Of a stretch of DNA of 64,000 nt, positions 10,046 to 20,237 are shown piece by piece (position 1 is the first letter of the stretch; each line of letters opens with the position of its first letter). Below the pieces are notes generated by a model, which saw nothing but the letters and a program-made list of their open reading frames with translations, was not told the origin of the DNA and searched no databases. The stretch is taken from positions 20,804,015 through 20,868,014 of the forward strand of contig NC_036461.1 of assembly GCF_002775205.1 (NCBI RefSeq). The letters run 5' to 3'. Made by a program: the position numbers and the translations under genes. This DNA comes from Xiphophorus maculatus (lineage: Eukaryota > Chordata > Actinopteri > Cyprinodontiformes > Poeciliidae).

Positions 10046-10993
10046 AGAAAAATCACAAAAGAAGAATAGACATTAAAAAAAATACCCGACCCAAGTTCAG
10101 GCTTTTTTTTTTTTTTTTTTTCTGTGTTGTAACACATGAACATGGTATTGGCCATATAAACTATTTGTTTCATAAGATTAATAGTTTATCTACATAAAAC
10201 TTTACTCCACATGCTCTCCATTTCCTTTCCTCTGATCCTGTTCTCTAGTGTCTCTCTGAAAAAAAAATCTTAATTAAATCCTTCAATCATAAATTATGTC
10301 TATGTTCTCCTTTGTCTTCTAATTTCTTATTGTCCTGATGCTTTAATTTGGTTTCTGATACAACGTATTGTCAGGCAAGCATTCCTTACTTAATGTAAAT
10401 TTTAACTCTATGTGGTTGAGCACTTTGTAAATTACTAATAACTTCTATTTCTGTTTTGATTTAGTAAAGCTGATGGTCCCCACCACCAGCAGGAGGCAAG
10501 CAGTATCATGTGAATGTGGAAAAACTTACAAGCAGTGTGAAAAACAAGGGGTCCAGAAGGACAGGAACCACATGGACGACGACGAAAGGATCCAGCGATG
10601 AGCAGCTAAAACCTGAAAGATTAAAACCTTGGAGAGTGGATTAGTGGAGGAACAGAATAGAATAATTTACTATATCAGAGAGCACCGCGTGGGGAAGAAC
10701 CGCTATTTCACCCTGAAACATGGGGAAGATGAGAGGAAGACACAAAAACGAAGAAAACTCCGGTGCAAGGCGCTACCTAAGGCTTCCTGAGTCCTGCCAG
10801 AATCCTCAACATCTAAAATGCTACATCTAGCAGCGAGATAAAGAAAAGCCCCGGTGCAAGGCGCTACCTAAGGCTTCCACAGGCTTGCTAGAAATCCATT
10901 GGCTTTAATAAAACAAAAAAAAAAAAACAGAGAAATGATGATATGTCCTAATGTGACTTCCCACATAGGTCCTCAGTTTTTACGGATCCCAAT
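10046..10993. other. Non-coding interval with a poly(A)-ended plus-strand stretch
   Basis: No gene is seen. A plus-strand stretch around 10455-10925 ends in TTTAATAAAAC and a run of A, which looks like a retro-inserted transcript. It holds a 25-bp sequence present twice (GGTGCAAGGCGCTACCTAAG at about 10762 and 10853). Read on the minus strand the same region would be the 3' UTR of the minisatellite gene, with ATTAAA near 10908 as a possible poly(A) signal. The two readings cannot be separated from sequence alone. Confidence 0.45.
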
Positions 10994-11668
10994 CTAATCA
11001 GAGTCACTTGAAACGTAGCGAGGTCTAAACCACACGTGTCTGGAACTCGCTCTTGCTGTAGTTCCACTAGATGTTGAAGGTGTCGGTTCCTCTTCTATGT
11101 CCTTTTCAGTCTCCATCCGGAAACGGAGGTCAGGGGATGACAAAGTTGGATTTTCACGGTGTGTTGATGGTGAAGGACTGAAAACGTGGGGTGACAAAAC
11201 GGGATTTTCACAGTGCGTCGATGGTGAGGGACTGACGTCAGGGGATGAGAGAAAAAGATCCTCTTGCATCGTCCCTCGTGAGGGACTGAGGACAGGGGAT
11301 GACAAAACAGGACGTTTACGTGGCATTCTATACGAGGGACTGAGGACGGGGGATGACAGACCAGGATCCCCACACGACGTCCTTGGTGAGGGACTGAGGA
11401 CGGGGGATGACAGACCAGGATCCCCACACGACGTCCTTGGTGAGGGACTGAGGATAGGGGATGACAGACCAGGATCCCCACACGCTGTCCTTGGTGAGAG
11501 ACTGAGGACAGGGGATAACAGAATAGGATCTTCATGGTCTGTCTTTCGGTATGGAATGAACAGAGGGGTTGACGGAATGGGCTCGTCCTCCCATTCTTTA
11601 CCATATCTCCATGCCATCCTTCTGCCGATACTTTGAAGGACCTCGTCCCAAATGGGATCTTCATTATA
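10994..11668 (-). CDS. In-frame continuation of the minisatellite gene beyond the TAG
   Basis: Directly after the TAG, in the same frame, 224 codons stay open: YNEDPIWDEVLQSIGRRM, WRYGKEWEDEPIPSTP, then about eight 18-residue units such as SPSPRTSCGDPGLSSPVL, and a Ser/Arg-containing end SSRHVWFRPRYVSSDSD with a stop at 10994. The total from 13096 is exactly 701 codons. The repeats are rich in Ser-Pro pairs, typical targets of proline-directed kinases. Continuity of frame and style indicates one original protein, so the TAG is a recent nonsense change, a base error, or a read-through site. An internal ATG at 11617 could also start a separate 207-residue product. Function unknown. Confidence 0.5.
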   Translation of the reverse strand, partial: YNEDPIWDEVLQSIGRRMAWRYGKEWEDEPIPSTPLFIPYRKTDHEDPILLSPVLSLSPRTACGDPGLSSPILSPSPRTSCGDPGLSSPVLSPSPRTSCGDPGLSSPVLSPSYRMPRKRPVLSSPVLSPSRGTMQEDLFLSSPDVSPSPSTHCENPVLSPHVFSPSPSTHRENPTLSSPDLRFRMETEKDIEEEPTPSTSSGTTARASSRHVWFRPRYVSSDSD

Positions 11669-13096
11669 CTACTGTGCCGTCTTGGCTGGGAGCTCCTCTT
11701 CAGCAACAGTGTCTCTAGTCCTCTTGGCTGGGGGCTCCTCTTCAGCAACACTGTCTCTGGTCCTCTTGGCTGGGGGCTCATCTTCAGCAACACTGTCCCT
11801 GGTCCTCTTGGAGGGGAGCACATCTTCAGTTTGATTCTCCCTGACCCTCTTGGCAGAGGGCTCCTGTGTAGCATCATCATTATTCCTGGTCCTCTTGGCT
11901 GGGAGTTTCACTTCAGTAACACTGTCCCTGGTCTTCTTGGCAGGGAGCTCCTTTTCAGCAAGAGTGTCCTTACTCCTCTTGGCTGGGGGCTCCTCTTTAG
12001 CAACAGTGTCCCTGGTCCTCTTTCCTGGGGGCTGCTCTTCAGCATCACTGTCGTTTGTCCTCTTTCGGTTTATGCCAGTCACAGATGTCGCATGAGTCAC
12101 GTCCTCTTTCGAACCTACCCGATCGCTAGGCTTGGATGGTGTGTCATCCTCCTTCGCATCAACCACCTTCTTTGGAATTCTAATGGCACGGCAAAAAGTC
12201 ACTAAATTTCTCCAACCTGCCAGAGGTTGTGGCGAGGCACTGATAGGAATGGAGTCCTCTGGACGCAAAATGGGCTCTTCCAGTTTGTCAAAGCTGGAAG
12301 GAAGCACTGTACCAGAACTAAGCTTTAATGGTGGGTTGTCCTCCTTCGCAGCATCCACCTTCTGTGTAATGCTCCTGGCGCGGCCAGAAGTCAAAGAAGC
12401 CCCGTCCTCTTCCAAACCTACCTGATGGTATTGCGAGGTACCAATAGGTCTGGAGTTCTCTGGACGCAAAATGGGCTCTTCCTGTTTGTCAAGTCCAGAC
12501 GTGAATTCAAGTGAAGTACAAGGAGACGTGTCTTCTTCAGGCTTCTCAGCTACCCCAATGTCTTTAATGTATTTGAAATTTGGGGGAAGAATCTCAAGAA
12601 TCTCAGAACGCAGTGACGCAGCACTGCCACGGTCCACAGCGGAGCTCAGCTGATCAAGCTTCGAATTGAGATGTTTCAATGACTGTTCAAGCACTCCTAT
12701 GCCCCACAGGAATTTAATGTTTGGTGCAAGGACCTGGACAATCCGAAGTCTGGAATAAAAGTCATCCTGGTCTTCATTATTAGCCTCGTCTTCACTGGAG
12801 CTGGTAGTAGAGCTACCGCTGGAGCTAGTAGTAGAGCTACCACTGGAGCTAGTAGTAGAGCTACCACTGGAGCTGATAGTACAGGCATTACCTACCTCAT
12901 CTTCACTGGAGCTGGTAGTAGAGCTACCACTGGGGCTGGTAGCACAGTCCACAGACTGCGGAGGTGAACTACACCTCAACCCCTCTCCGTAGTCTTCAGA
13001 AACCATGTCGGTTTCATTTGACCACACCTTACCGTGTTCCTTACCATTGTCTGGAAGTCCCTCCAACTTTGGGGATCCATCTGCTGGAAACGCCAT
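11669..13096 (-). CDS. Unfamiliar serine-rich, NLS-repeat protein, copy 1 (up to TAG)
   Basis: I do not recognise this protein. The 475-residue frame starts MAFPADGSPKLEGL, eight bases inside an exon whose acceptor (TTCCTTTACAG) ends at 13105, so an upstream 5' UTR exon is expected. Order of parts: an acidic start; a serine tract of 8-residue units (SGSSTTSS) broken by SEDEVGN; a more ordered part with two related motifs, VLAPNIKFLWGIGVLEQ and ILPPNFKYIKDIGVAEK; two copies of a block containing EEPILRPE and VDAKED; and at least eight 14-residue units like PPAKRTRDSVAEEE. The PAKRTRD cores resemble the monopartite c-Myc nuclear signal PAAKRVKLD, so a nuclear, mostly disordered protein is inferred. 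It stops at TAG 11669-11671, but the frame continues open; see 10994-11668. A tandem copy is at 15278-16442. Confidence 0.6.
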   Translation of the reverse strand: MAFPADGSPKLEGLPDNGKEHGKVWSNETDMVSEDYGEGLRCSSPPQSVDCATSPSGSSTTSSSEDEVGNACTISSSGSSTTSSSGSSTTSSSGSSTTSSSEDEANNEDQDDFYSRLRIVQVLAPNIKFLWGIGVLEQSLKHLNSKLDQLSSAVDRGSAASLRSEILEILPPNFKYIKDIGVAEKPEEDTSPCTSLEFTSGLDKQEEPILRPENSRPIGTSQYHQVGLEEDGASLTSGRARSITQKVDAAKEDNPPLKLSSGTVLPSSFDKLEEPILRPEDSIPISASPQPLAGWRNLVTFCRAIRIPKKVVDAKEDDTPSKPSDRVGSKEDVTHATSVTGINRKRTNDSDAEEQPPGKRTRDTVAKEEPPAKRSKDTLAEKELPAKKTRDSVTEVKLPAKRTRNNDDATQEPSAKRVRENQTEDVLPSKRTRDSVAEDEPPAKRTRDSVAEEEPPAKRTRDTVAEEELPAKTAQ

Positions 13097-14555
13097 GGTC
13101 TGAGCTGTAAAGGAAGAAACAAAGCAAAAAAAGCTATAATTCAGGATCTAGACCTTCACAAAAGTCCAAAGCAATGTTTTGAGGGAACTAAAATACCAAC
13201 AATACAATAACCCAGGTTTGTGAATGTGTTTTTTTTCTTGAATATATTTAATTAACAATATTATTGCTATGCCATTGTATTTGATTATACAATAAGGACG
13301 GGAATTAAGAGATAAAACAAATATAGCTTATCTTTAGTCACAAAAAAACAGCAAAAAATACAATTTTACATAAAAACCAGAACACACTCTAAAACTCAAT
13401 GATCAAACATGTATGGAGCATCGCCACTCAGACAAACGAACTTGCAGCTTCATCTTGGTACCAATCAATCATTAAAGACAACAAATCAAATTTAGACTTA
13501 TTGGCAATTCATCCCTAACCATAAACTATTAAACATTTGGAAACATAAATTAAAGAGCTATACACTGTGTTTAGAATGTCTTAATAGCTACTGAAACACC
13601 TGTAATCTTAGACTGTGCCATAAGTGTGAATAAAATAAGACTGCAACAAGTTACTCAGTTTACCTTTATATAACAACCCATCCTCACAAATCTTTGATGC
13701 TCAGGTACATTTGATCATTCTTAACAATAGCCAGGGATAAGATATGTGATCCATTCATAATTATTACACTTAAATCACTGCTTACACAACTTTAATAGTT
13801 TAAAAGTATCAAAGTTTAGAAATATATGTTTCCAATTGCATTTGTAAATTACCAAAATGTTAATTGTAGTTAATCAAACTAAATTCCTTTGAGCTCCACA
13901 ATTTTTCACAATCACAAAGACAGCAAGTCTGACACCCCATCAGTCTTACCTTCATACTCCCACATATAGCCAACAGCAGAAATGTAAACCTGTAAAATTA
14001 ATTAAGTTTAAAGACTGGGGATCTAAATAAACAGGCCGACATAAGTGGCCTTTCCTCCGTTTCCAGGGGCTCCCTCCTACAAAAATAAAACTGTTTATTT
14101 GGTTAAGAAATCCATATCCAGTGTTAAAATGGCCATTATATTTTGTCTGGAGATAAGCCAGACAAAATCATTAAAATAATAATCTGCATCCCTTATGTGT
14201 GCATCATGCCTCAAAGATGGAGCAAAACACTGTTTTTCTGGTCTTGAGTAATTACAATAAACTAAATAATTGAGTTACTTTGTGAAATCAACAGGTACAC
14301 ATTGATTGTTCTTTAAAGATTTTTCTAAGAATAAAGTTGTGTGTTATTTATTCAATGTATCCATGGAGACTACAAACATTTTTTCAAACCAAAACAACTC
14401 CAGTCAGCATTACTGACATTTTCCAGAATTTCAAAGAACTAGCATATAAATCACAAAACAAATTCAATTAACTCACAAATACGTTGCACCCCAAAAATGC
14501 AATTATATTTTCCTAGACAGAGAGTTTTAATTTCCAAAAACTGAACACCAAAGTC

Positions 14556-14622
14556 ATCAAAGCTGATTTTTTTTTTTTTTTTTACAAAGAAATCCTTATT
14601 TTCTTTGTAAAAATCAGCTTTA
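14556..14622. repeat. Imperfect palindrome with a long T run
   Basis: AAAGCTGATTTTT and TTTACAAAGAAA on the left are mirrored by TTTCTTTGTAAA and AATCAGCTTT on the right, with a T run extended to about 17 on one arm. The duplicate at about 17904-17968 has one change in the right arm (TTTGTTAAAATC). It may be a small MITE or a hairpin-forming poly(T) site. Confidence 0.7.
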
Positions 14623-14682
14623 ATTGATGATAACTACAGTATGTCTATACACGATTCATTGCCTACTAATGTTCTATCATTA

Positions 14683-14683
14683 A

Positions 14684-14740
<57 letters not shown>
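14683..14740. repeat. (CA)n microsatellite
   Basis: About 28 CA units. The duplicate position near 18031-18048 has only about 9 units, a marked length difference between otherwise near-identical copies. Confidence 0.95.
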
Positions 14741-14741
<1 letters not shown>

Positions 14742-14778
14742 ATGCTTATTACTGGGGCAACAGTGGTAGGAGTTTGCT

Positions 14779-15277
14779 NNNNNNNNNNNNNNNNNNNNNN
14801 NNNNNNNNNNNNNNNNNNNNNNNNNNNNNNNNNNNNNNNNNNNNNNNNNNNNNNNNNNNNNNNNNNNNNNNNNNNNNNNNNNNNNNNNNNNNNNNNNNNN
14901 NNNNNNNNNNNNNNNNNNNNNNNNNNNNNNNNNNNNNNNNNNNNNNNNNNNNNNNNNNNNNNNNNNNNNNNNNNNNNNNNNNNNNNNNNNNNNNNNNNNN
15001 NNNNNNNNNNNNNNNNNNNNNNNNNNNNNNNNNNNNNNNNNNNNNNNNNNNNNNNNNNNNNNNNNNNNNNNNNNNNNNNNNNNNNNNNNNNNNNNNNNNN
15101 NNNNNNNNNNNNNNNNNNNNNNNNNNNNNNNNNNNNNNNNNNNNNNNNNNNNNNNNNNNNNNNNNNNNNNNNNNNNNNNNNNNNNNNNNNNNNNNNNNNN
15201 NNNNNNNNNNNNNNNNNNNNNNNNNNNNNNNNNNNNNNNNNNNNNNNNNNNNNNNNNNNNNNNNNNNNNNNNNNNNN
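14779..15277. other. Assembly gap (499 N)
   Basis: The run of N replaces the 3' part of minisatellite gene copy 2 (the equivalent of 10994-12131) and the far upstream part of copy 1. By comparison with copy 1 at least 1.1 kb of coding sequence is missing, so the gap length is not literal. Confidence 0.99.
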
Positions 15278-16442
15278 GCTTTGATGGTGGGTCGTCCTGC
15301 TTCCCATCATCCACCTTCTTTGGAATTCTAATGGCGCGGCAAAAAGTCACTAAATTTCTCCAACCTGCCAGAGGTTGTGGCGAGGCACTGATAGGAATGG
15401 AGTCCTCTCGACGCAAAATGGGCTCTTCCGGTTTGTCAAGTCCAAATGTGAATTTAAAGCTGGAAGGAAGCACTGTACCAAAACTAAGCTTTAATGGTGG
15501 GTCGTCCTCCTTTGCGGAATCCACCTTCTGTGTAATGCTCATGGCATGGCCAGAAGTCAAAGAAGCCCCGTCCTCTTCCAAACCTACCTGATGGTGTTGC
15601 GAGGTACCAATAGGTCTGGAGTTCTCTGGACGCAAAATGGGCTCTTCCTGTTTGTCAAGTCCAGACGTGAATTCAAGTGAAGTACAAGGAGACGTGTCTT
15701 CTTCAGGCTTCTCAGCTACCCCAATGTCTTGTATGAATTTGAAATTTGGAGGAAGAATCTCAAGAATCTCAGAGTGCCAGTGCAGTGATGCAGCACTGCC
15801 ACGGTCCATAGCGGAGCTCAGCTGATCAAACTTCGAATTGAGATGTTTCAATGACTGTTCAAGCACTCCTATGCCCCACAGGAATTTAATGTTTGGTGCA
15901 AGGACCTGGACAATTCGAAGTCTGGAATTAAAGTAATCCTGGTCTTCATTATTAACCTCGTCTTTATTGGAGCTGGTAGTACAGTCGTTACCTACCTCGT
16001 CTTCACTGGAGCTGGTAGTAGAGCTACCGCTGGAGCTGGTAGTAGAGCTACCGCTGGAGCTGGTAGTAGAGCTACCGCTGGAGGTGGTAATACAGGCATT
16101 ACCTACCTCGTCTTCACTGGAGCTGGTAGTAGAGCTACCGCTGGAGCTGGTAGTAGAGCTACCGCTGGAGGTGGTAATACAGGCATTACCTACCTCGTCT
16201 TCACTGGAGCTGGTAGTAGAGCTACCGCTGGAGCTGGTAGTAGAGCTACCGCTGGAGCTGATAGTAGAGCTACCACTGGGGCTGGTAGCACAGTCCACAG
16301 ACTGCGGAGGTGAACTACACCTCAACCCCTCTCCGTAGTCTTCAGAAACCATGTCGGTTTCATTTGACCACACCTTACCGTGTTCCTTACCATTGTCTGG
16401 AAGTCCCTCCAACTTTGGGGATCCATCTGCTGGAAGCGCCAT
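15278..16442 (-). CDS. Unfamiliar serine-rich protein, copy 2 (3' part lost in gap)
   Basis: A tandem duplicate of 12132-13096 starting MALPADGSPKLEGL at 16442, offset 3346 bases. The N-terminal half is intact up to the gap. It differs from copy 1 chiefly in the serine minisatellite: SEDEVGNACITT plus two or three SGSSTTSS units is present in more copies. Small in-frame insertions also occur (LHWHSEILE against LRSEILE; an extra KFTFGLDK-type stretch). All indels are multiples of three, which suggests the frame has been under selection or that the copies are very young. The exon begins at 16450 after the same TTTACAG acceptor. The 14- and 18-residue repeat regions are not visible. A promoter-like sequence upstream lies at 18741-18990. 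Confidence 0.6.
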
Positions 16443-16450
16443 GGTCTGAG

Positions 16451-18057
16451 CTGTAAAGGAAGAAACAAAGCAAAAAAAGCTATAATTCAGGATCTAGACC
16501 TTCACAAAAGTCCAAAGCAATGTTTTGAGGGAACTAAAATACCAACAATACAATAACCCAGGTTTGTGAATGTGTTTTTTTTCTTGAATATATTTAATTA
16601 ACAATATTATTGCTATGCCATTGTATTTGATTATACAATAAAGACGGGAATTAAGAGATAAAACAAATATAGCTTATCTTTAGTCACAAAAAAACAGCAA
16701 AAAATACAATTTTACATAAAAACCAGAACACACTCTAAAACTCAATGATCAAACATGTATGGAGCATCGCCACTCAGACAAACGAACTTGCAGCTTCATC
16801 TTGGTACCAATCAATCATTAAAGACAACAAATCAAATTTAGACTTATTGGCAATTCATCCCTAACCATAAACTATTAAACATTTGGAAACATAAATTAAA
16901 GAGCTATACACTGTGTTTAGAATGTCTTAATAGCTACTGAAACACCTGTAATCTTAGACTGTGCCATAAGTGTGAATGAAATAAGACTGCAACAAGTTAC
17001 TCAGTTTACCTTTATATAACAACCCATCCTCACAAATCTTTGATGCTCAGGTACATTTGATCACTCTTAACAATAGCCAGGGATAAGATATGTGATCCAT
17101 TCATAATTATTACACTTAAATCACTGCTTACACAACTTTAATAGTTTAAAAGTATCAAAGTTTAGAAATATATGTTTCCAATTGCATTTGTAAATTACCA
17201 AAATGTTAATTGTAGTTAATCAAACTAAATTCCTCTGAGCTCCACAATTTTTCACAATCACAAAGACAGCAAGTCTGACACCCCATCAGTATTACCTTCA
17301 TACTCCCACATATAGCCAACAGCAGAAATGTAAACCTGTAAAATTAATTAAGTTTAAAGACTGGGGATCTAAATAAACAGGCCGACATAAGTGGCCTTTC
17401 CTCCGTTTCCAGGGGCTCCCTCCTACAAAAATAAAACTGTTTATTTGGTTAAGAAATCCATATCCAGTGTTAAAATGGCCATTATATTTTGTCTGGAGAT
17501 AAGCCAGACAAAATCATTAAAATAATAATCTGCATCCCTTATGTGTGCATCATGCCTCAAAGATGGAGCAAAACACTGTTTTTCTGGTCTTGAGTAATTA
17601 CAATAAACTAAATAATTGAGTTACTTTGTGAAATCAACAGGTACACATTGATTGTTCTTTAAAGATTTTTCTAAGAATAAAGTTGTGTGTTATTTATTCA
17701 ATGTATCCATGGAGACTACAAACATTTTTTCAAACCAAAACAACTCCAGTCAGCATTACTGACATTTTCCAGAATTTCAAATAACTAGCATATAAATCAC
17801 AAAACAAATTCAATTAACTCACAAATACGTTGCACCCCAAAAATGCAATTATATTTTCCTAGACAGAGAGTTTTAATTTCCAAAAACAGAACACCAAAGT
17901 CATCAAAGCTGATTTTTTTTTTTTTTTTACAAAGAAATCCTTATTTTCTTTGTTAAAATCAGCTTTAATTGATGATAACTACTGTATGTCTATACACGAT
18001 TCATTGCCTACGAATGTTCTATCATTAACAAACACACACACACACACATAATGCTTA
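16451..18057 (-). other. Intron/upstream region of the minisatellite gene, copy 2
   Basis: Non-coding and nearly identical to 13105-14740. It represents the intron between the coding exon and the candidate first exon at 18741-18950. No other exon was found in it. Confidence 0.75.
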
Positions 18058-18280
18058 TTACTGGGGCAACAGTGGTAGGAGTTTGCTCTGCAATGGTCCG
18101 CCTCTGTCGTTGTGTCCTTGAGCAAGACACTTCTCCCACCTTTAGCTGGAGTTTATTGCTGGCACGATATAACATCTGTGGCTACAATCCATTAGCTTAA
18201 TATCATCAGTGTGTGAACGTGTGCATGAATGGAAATTTTATGTAAAGCGTCTTCGAGTGTCCTAATAAACCGCTAGTCTG
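18058..18280. repeat. Dispersed teleost repeat fragment
   Basis: Contains TGTCCTTGAGCAAGACACTT, then GTGTGTGAACGTGTGCATGAATGG and TGTAAAGCGTCTTCGAGTG, phrases common in a dispersed fish repeat family. Copy 1 preserves its first 40 bases before the gap. The class is not assigned. Confidence 0.55.
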
Positions 18281-18289
18281 ATGTGATTA

Positions 18290-18440
18290 CCATGGAAACC
18301 AAGTATGTTTGTCAGGGCATTTTTCAAAAAATAACGGTCAAAACCTAATGTTAAATATTTAACGTATTTCACTTAGCGTATCCATGGAAACTGAGTGTTT
18401 ATCATGGCATTTTTCAAAAAATAACGGTCAAAACCCATGC
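18290..18440. repeat. Short tandem duplication (~88 bp unit)
   Basis: CCATGGAAAC followed by GGCATTTTTCAAAAAATAACGG and TCAAAACC occurs at about 18291-18344 and 18380-18432 with a few changes. Confidence 0.8.
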
Positions 18441-18740
18441 TAATTTTCCAGAAATTTGACGTTAATTTAACTAATTTGACTATAATTAAGTAAAATACAT
18501 ATATTTCATAAATCACTACACCACAGTTTAACATTCCTGACATTTCCAGCGAAATTCAGTTAAGAAAAAGCCTCATTAGTTAAGAACGATCTATGCTAGC
18601 AAAGAATGCTACTAGTCTTTTTTTTCTACAGCAGTCAGTATTTCTTTAAAACACACACACACAAAATAAACTAAACAAGTCACTAATATCTTAGTAATAT
18701 CTTGCTTTCGTTTATTAAAAAATAAAAGAACGATTTTAAC

Positions 18741-18990
18741 CTTCCAGCTGGTCACCCTGTTGGTGCTTCTCCTGGCCAGGAACCGTCTTTCGCAGGTTTC
18801 TTATCCACGGGCTTCTTCAGCAAGTGCGTATTTCAGCAAGCGCTTCTTTAACAAGTTTTGCACAGCAGACTTTTCAACAAGCTCAAACCGTCCGAGGCTG
18901 TAAAGGCTCCTTCAGGCGTCTCTCTCAAAAGTCCCGTCGCAAAGGGGAAAAAACTCAGAAGGTCAGCGTCATTTATAGGCTTGAGGACGC
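18741..18990 (-). promoter_or_regulatory. Candidate TATA promoter and first exon of the minisatellite gene
   Basis: On the minus strand CTATAAAT (18978-18971) is a good TATA box. About 30 bases on, a transcript would start near 18945 and run through a GC-richer stretch to CAGCTGGAAG at 18741, followed by GTTAAA, a weak donor. It would join the acceptor at 16451 as a non-coding first exon. Only copy 2 has this sequence in view; the equivalent for copy 1 is inside or beyond the gap. Inference from motifs only. Confidence 0.35.
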
Positions 18991-19078
18991 TAACGTCGTT
19001 TCCATGACTTTCATTGACGAACGCACGCACTGGTGCGTCAGAGAAATCGGACTACAAATAATGCAGGAAATGCAAGTA

Positions 19079-20237
19079 TCGCGTTGTCATGTTTATCACT
19101 CCTTATGCTGCCACCTACTGGCCAACCGGTCTAAGTTCACAATGACATTTTTAAAACTTACACGACTGATGTGACATAATATTTCTGCTTTCATTATTAA
19201 CTATGTCAGTTTCGGACCATCAAATGGGAAAAACTTCTCTCTGTCGTAAAGCATGGTTTGGAAGAAAAATTCAAAATTCAATTCAAAAATACTTTATTGA
19301 TCCAAAACAGGGGTCACCAACACGGTTCCCATGGGAACCCGGTTGCTAACGTAGTCAGCCGAGAACGCAGGTGACGTCAAAATGCTAAGAGTTATATTAA
19401 TAGTAGCGCCATTCTATAGCGGGCTGCACAGTGGCTCAGTCCGTAAGGTTGTTGCCTTGCAGTCGGAAGGTTGTGGGTTCGCTTCCCACAACTACTGTAG
19501 GAGTTTGCATGTTCTCCCTGTGCATGCGTGGGTTTCCTCCGGGTACTCCGGTTTCCTCCCACATTCCAAAAACATGACAACAAGGTAAGAGTTCATTGGT
19601 CACTCCAAATTCTCCCTAGGTGTGAGTGTGTTCCCCTTAGATAGAAATGGATGAATGGAAAATAAATTTTTTTTAATGATTTATGTTAATCGCCATATAG
19701 AGACCTAATAAATTCAGATGCTTTGACTCGCCAGTAAGCGCTTTGCTCTCCTCCCACAGAGCCTCCTTCCCAGTTTTTTGACAGGTGACTGTTGAGGAGT
19801 TTGTCCATGGACAAACAGCAAACAGGAGCTTTGTTGGGGGGTTTTCTATGGCAAAATTAATAACAACGAATCAAAAGTTATTCAGTTCTTTTTGCTTGAT
19901 TTGAAAAATATGCACAATTTGATGAATCGTTTTTTTTCCACTATGAAAACAACTTTTTTTTTAGCTAAGTCTAGGCTAACAGTCATTAAGGGTGTGAGAA
20001 GCTTCTTACCACAAGAAGGATCGATCAGCGATTAGTGCGTCGTTAAGTCGTCATTCAAGAGCGCATTAGTACGCGGCTGGTGTGCAGCGCCAGCAAACAG
20101 CGAGGTGTGAACCGGAAGGAAAACATGATGTCTACCAGGTCAGGGAGGGCCCTTAATATACAGACAGCGCCACAACCAATTAAATTCAGGCACTTGTGTG
20201 ACGCGTTCAGATCCCACAGGGCATACTGCCACACAAG
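19079..20237. repeat. Segmental repeat unit with ~3.9 kb internal deletion (copy C)
   Basis: It starts with the unit's first bases (TATCGCGTTGTCATGTTTATC, compare 20238 and 25252). It matches the unit up to the CAGGGGTCACCAACACGG block near 19325, then jumps to the sequence equivalent to about 4125 before the SINE. The MARK exon, hAT element and (TG)n are therefore absent. It ends where copy B starts. Confidence 0.88.
19421..19638 (+). mobile_element. tRNA-derived SINE, unit copy C
   Basis: Same element and position as 4173-4390, including the B-box GGTTCGCTTCC. It keeps CCCACAACTACTG where copies A and B have CCCATAACTACTG. Confidence 0.7.

Larger units (their letters stand above)
13105..14778 (-). 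other. Intron/upstream region of the minisatellite gene, copy 1
   Basis: AT-rich non-coding sequence almost identical to 16451-18099, offset by about 3.35 kb. It starts (minus strand) with the acceptor before the coding exon. It contains an 11-bp stem hairpin (ATTTTGTCTGG / CCAGACAAAAT) near 14150 and a longer palindrome at 14556-14622. It ends in a (CA)n tract and the assembly gap, so any first exon and promoter for copy 1 are not visible. Confidence 0.8.

Noticed and set aside
11097-12425. Several long plus-strand and alternative minus-strand frames across the minisatellite gene
   Set aside because: Repeat units are multiples of three, so every frame without a stop in one unit stays open. 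The products are low-complexity mirrors of the real frame.
14634-15310. Open frames running through the N gap and the (CA)n tract
   Set aside because: They exist only because N translates as X and CA repeats have no stops.
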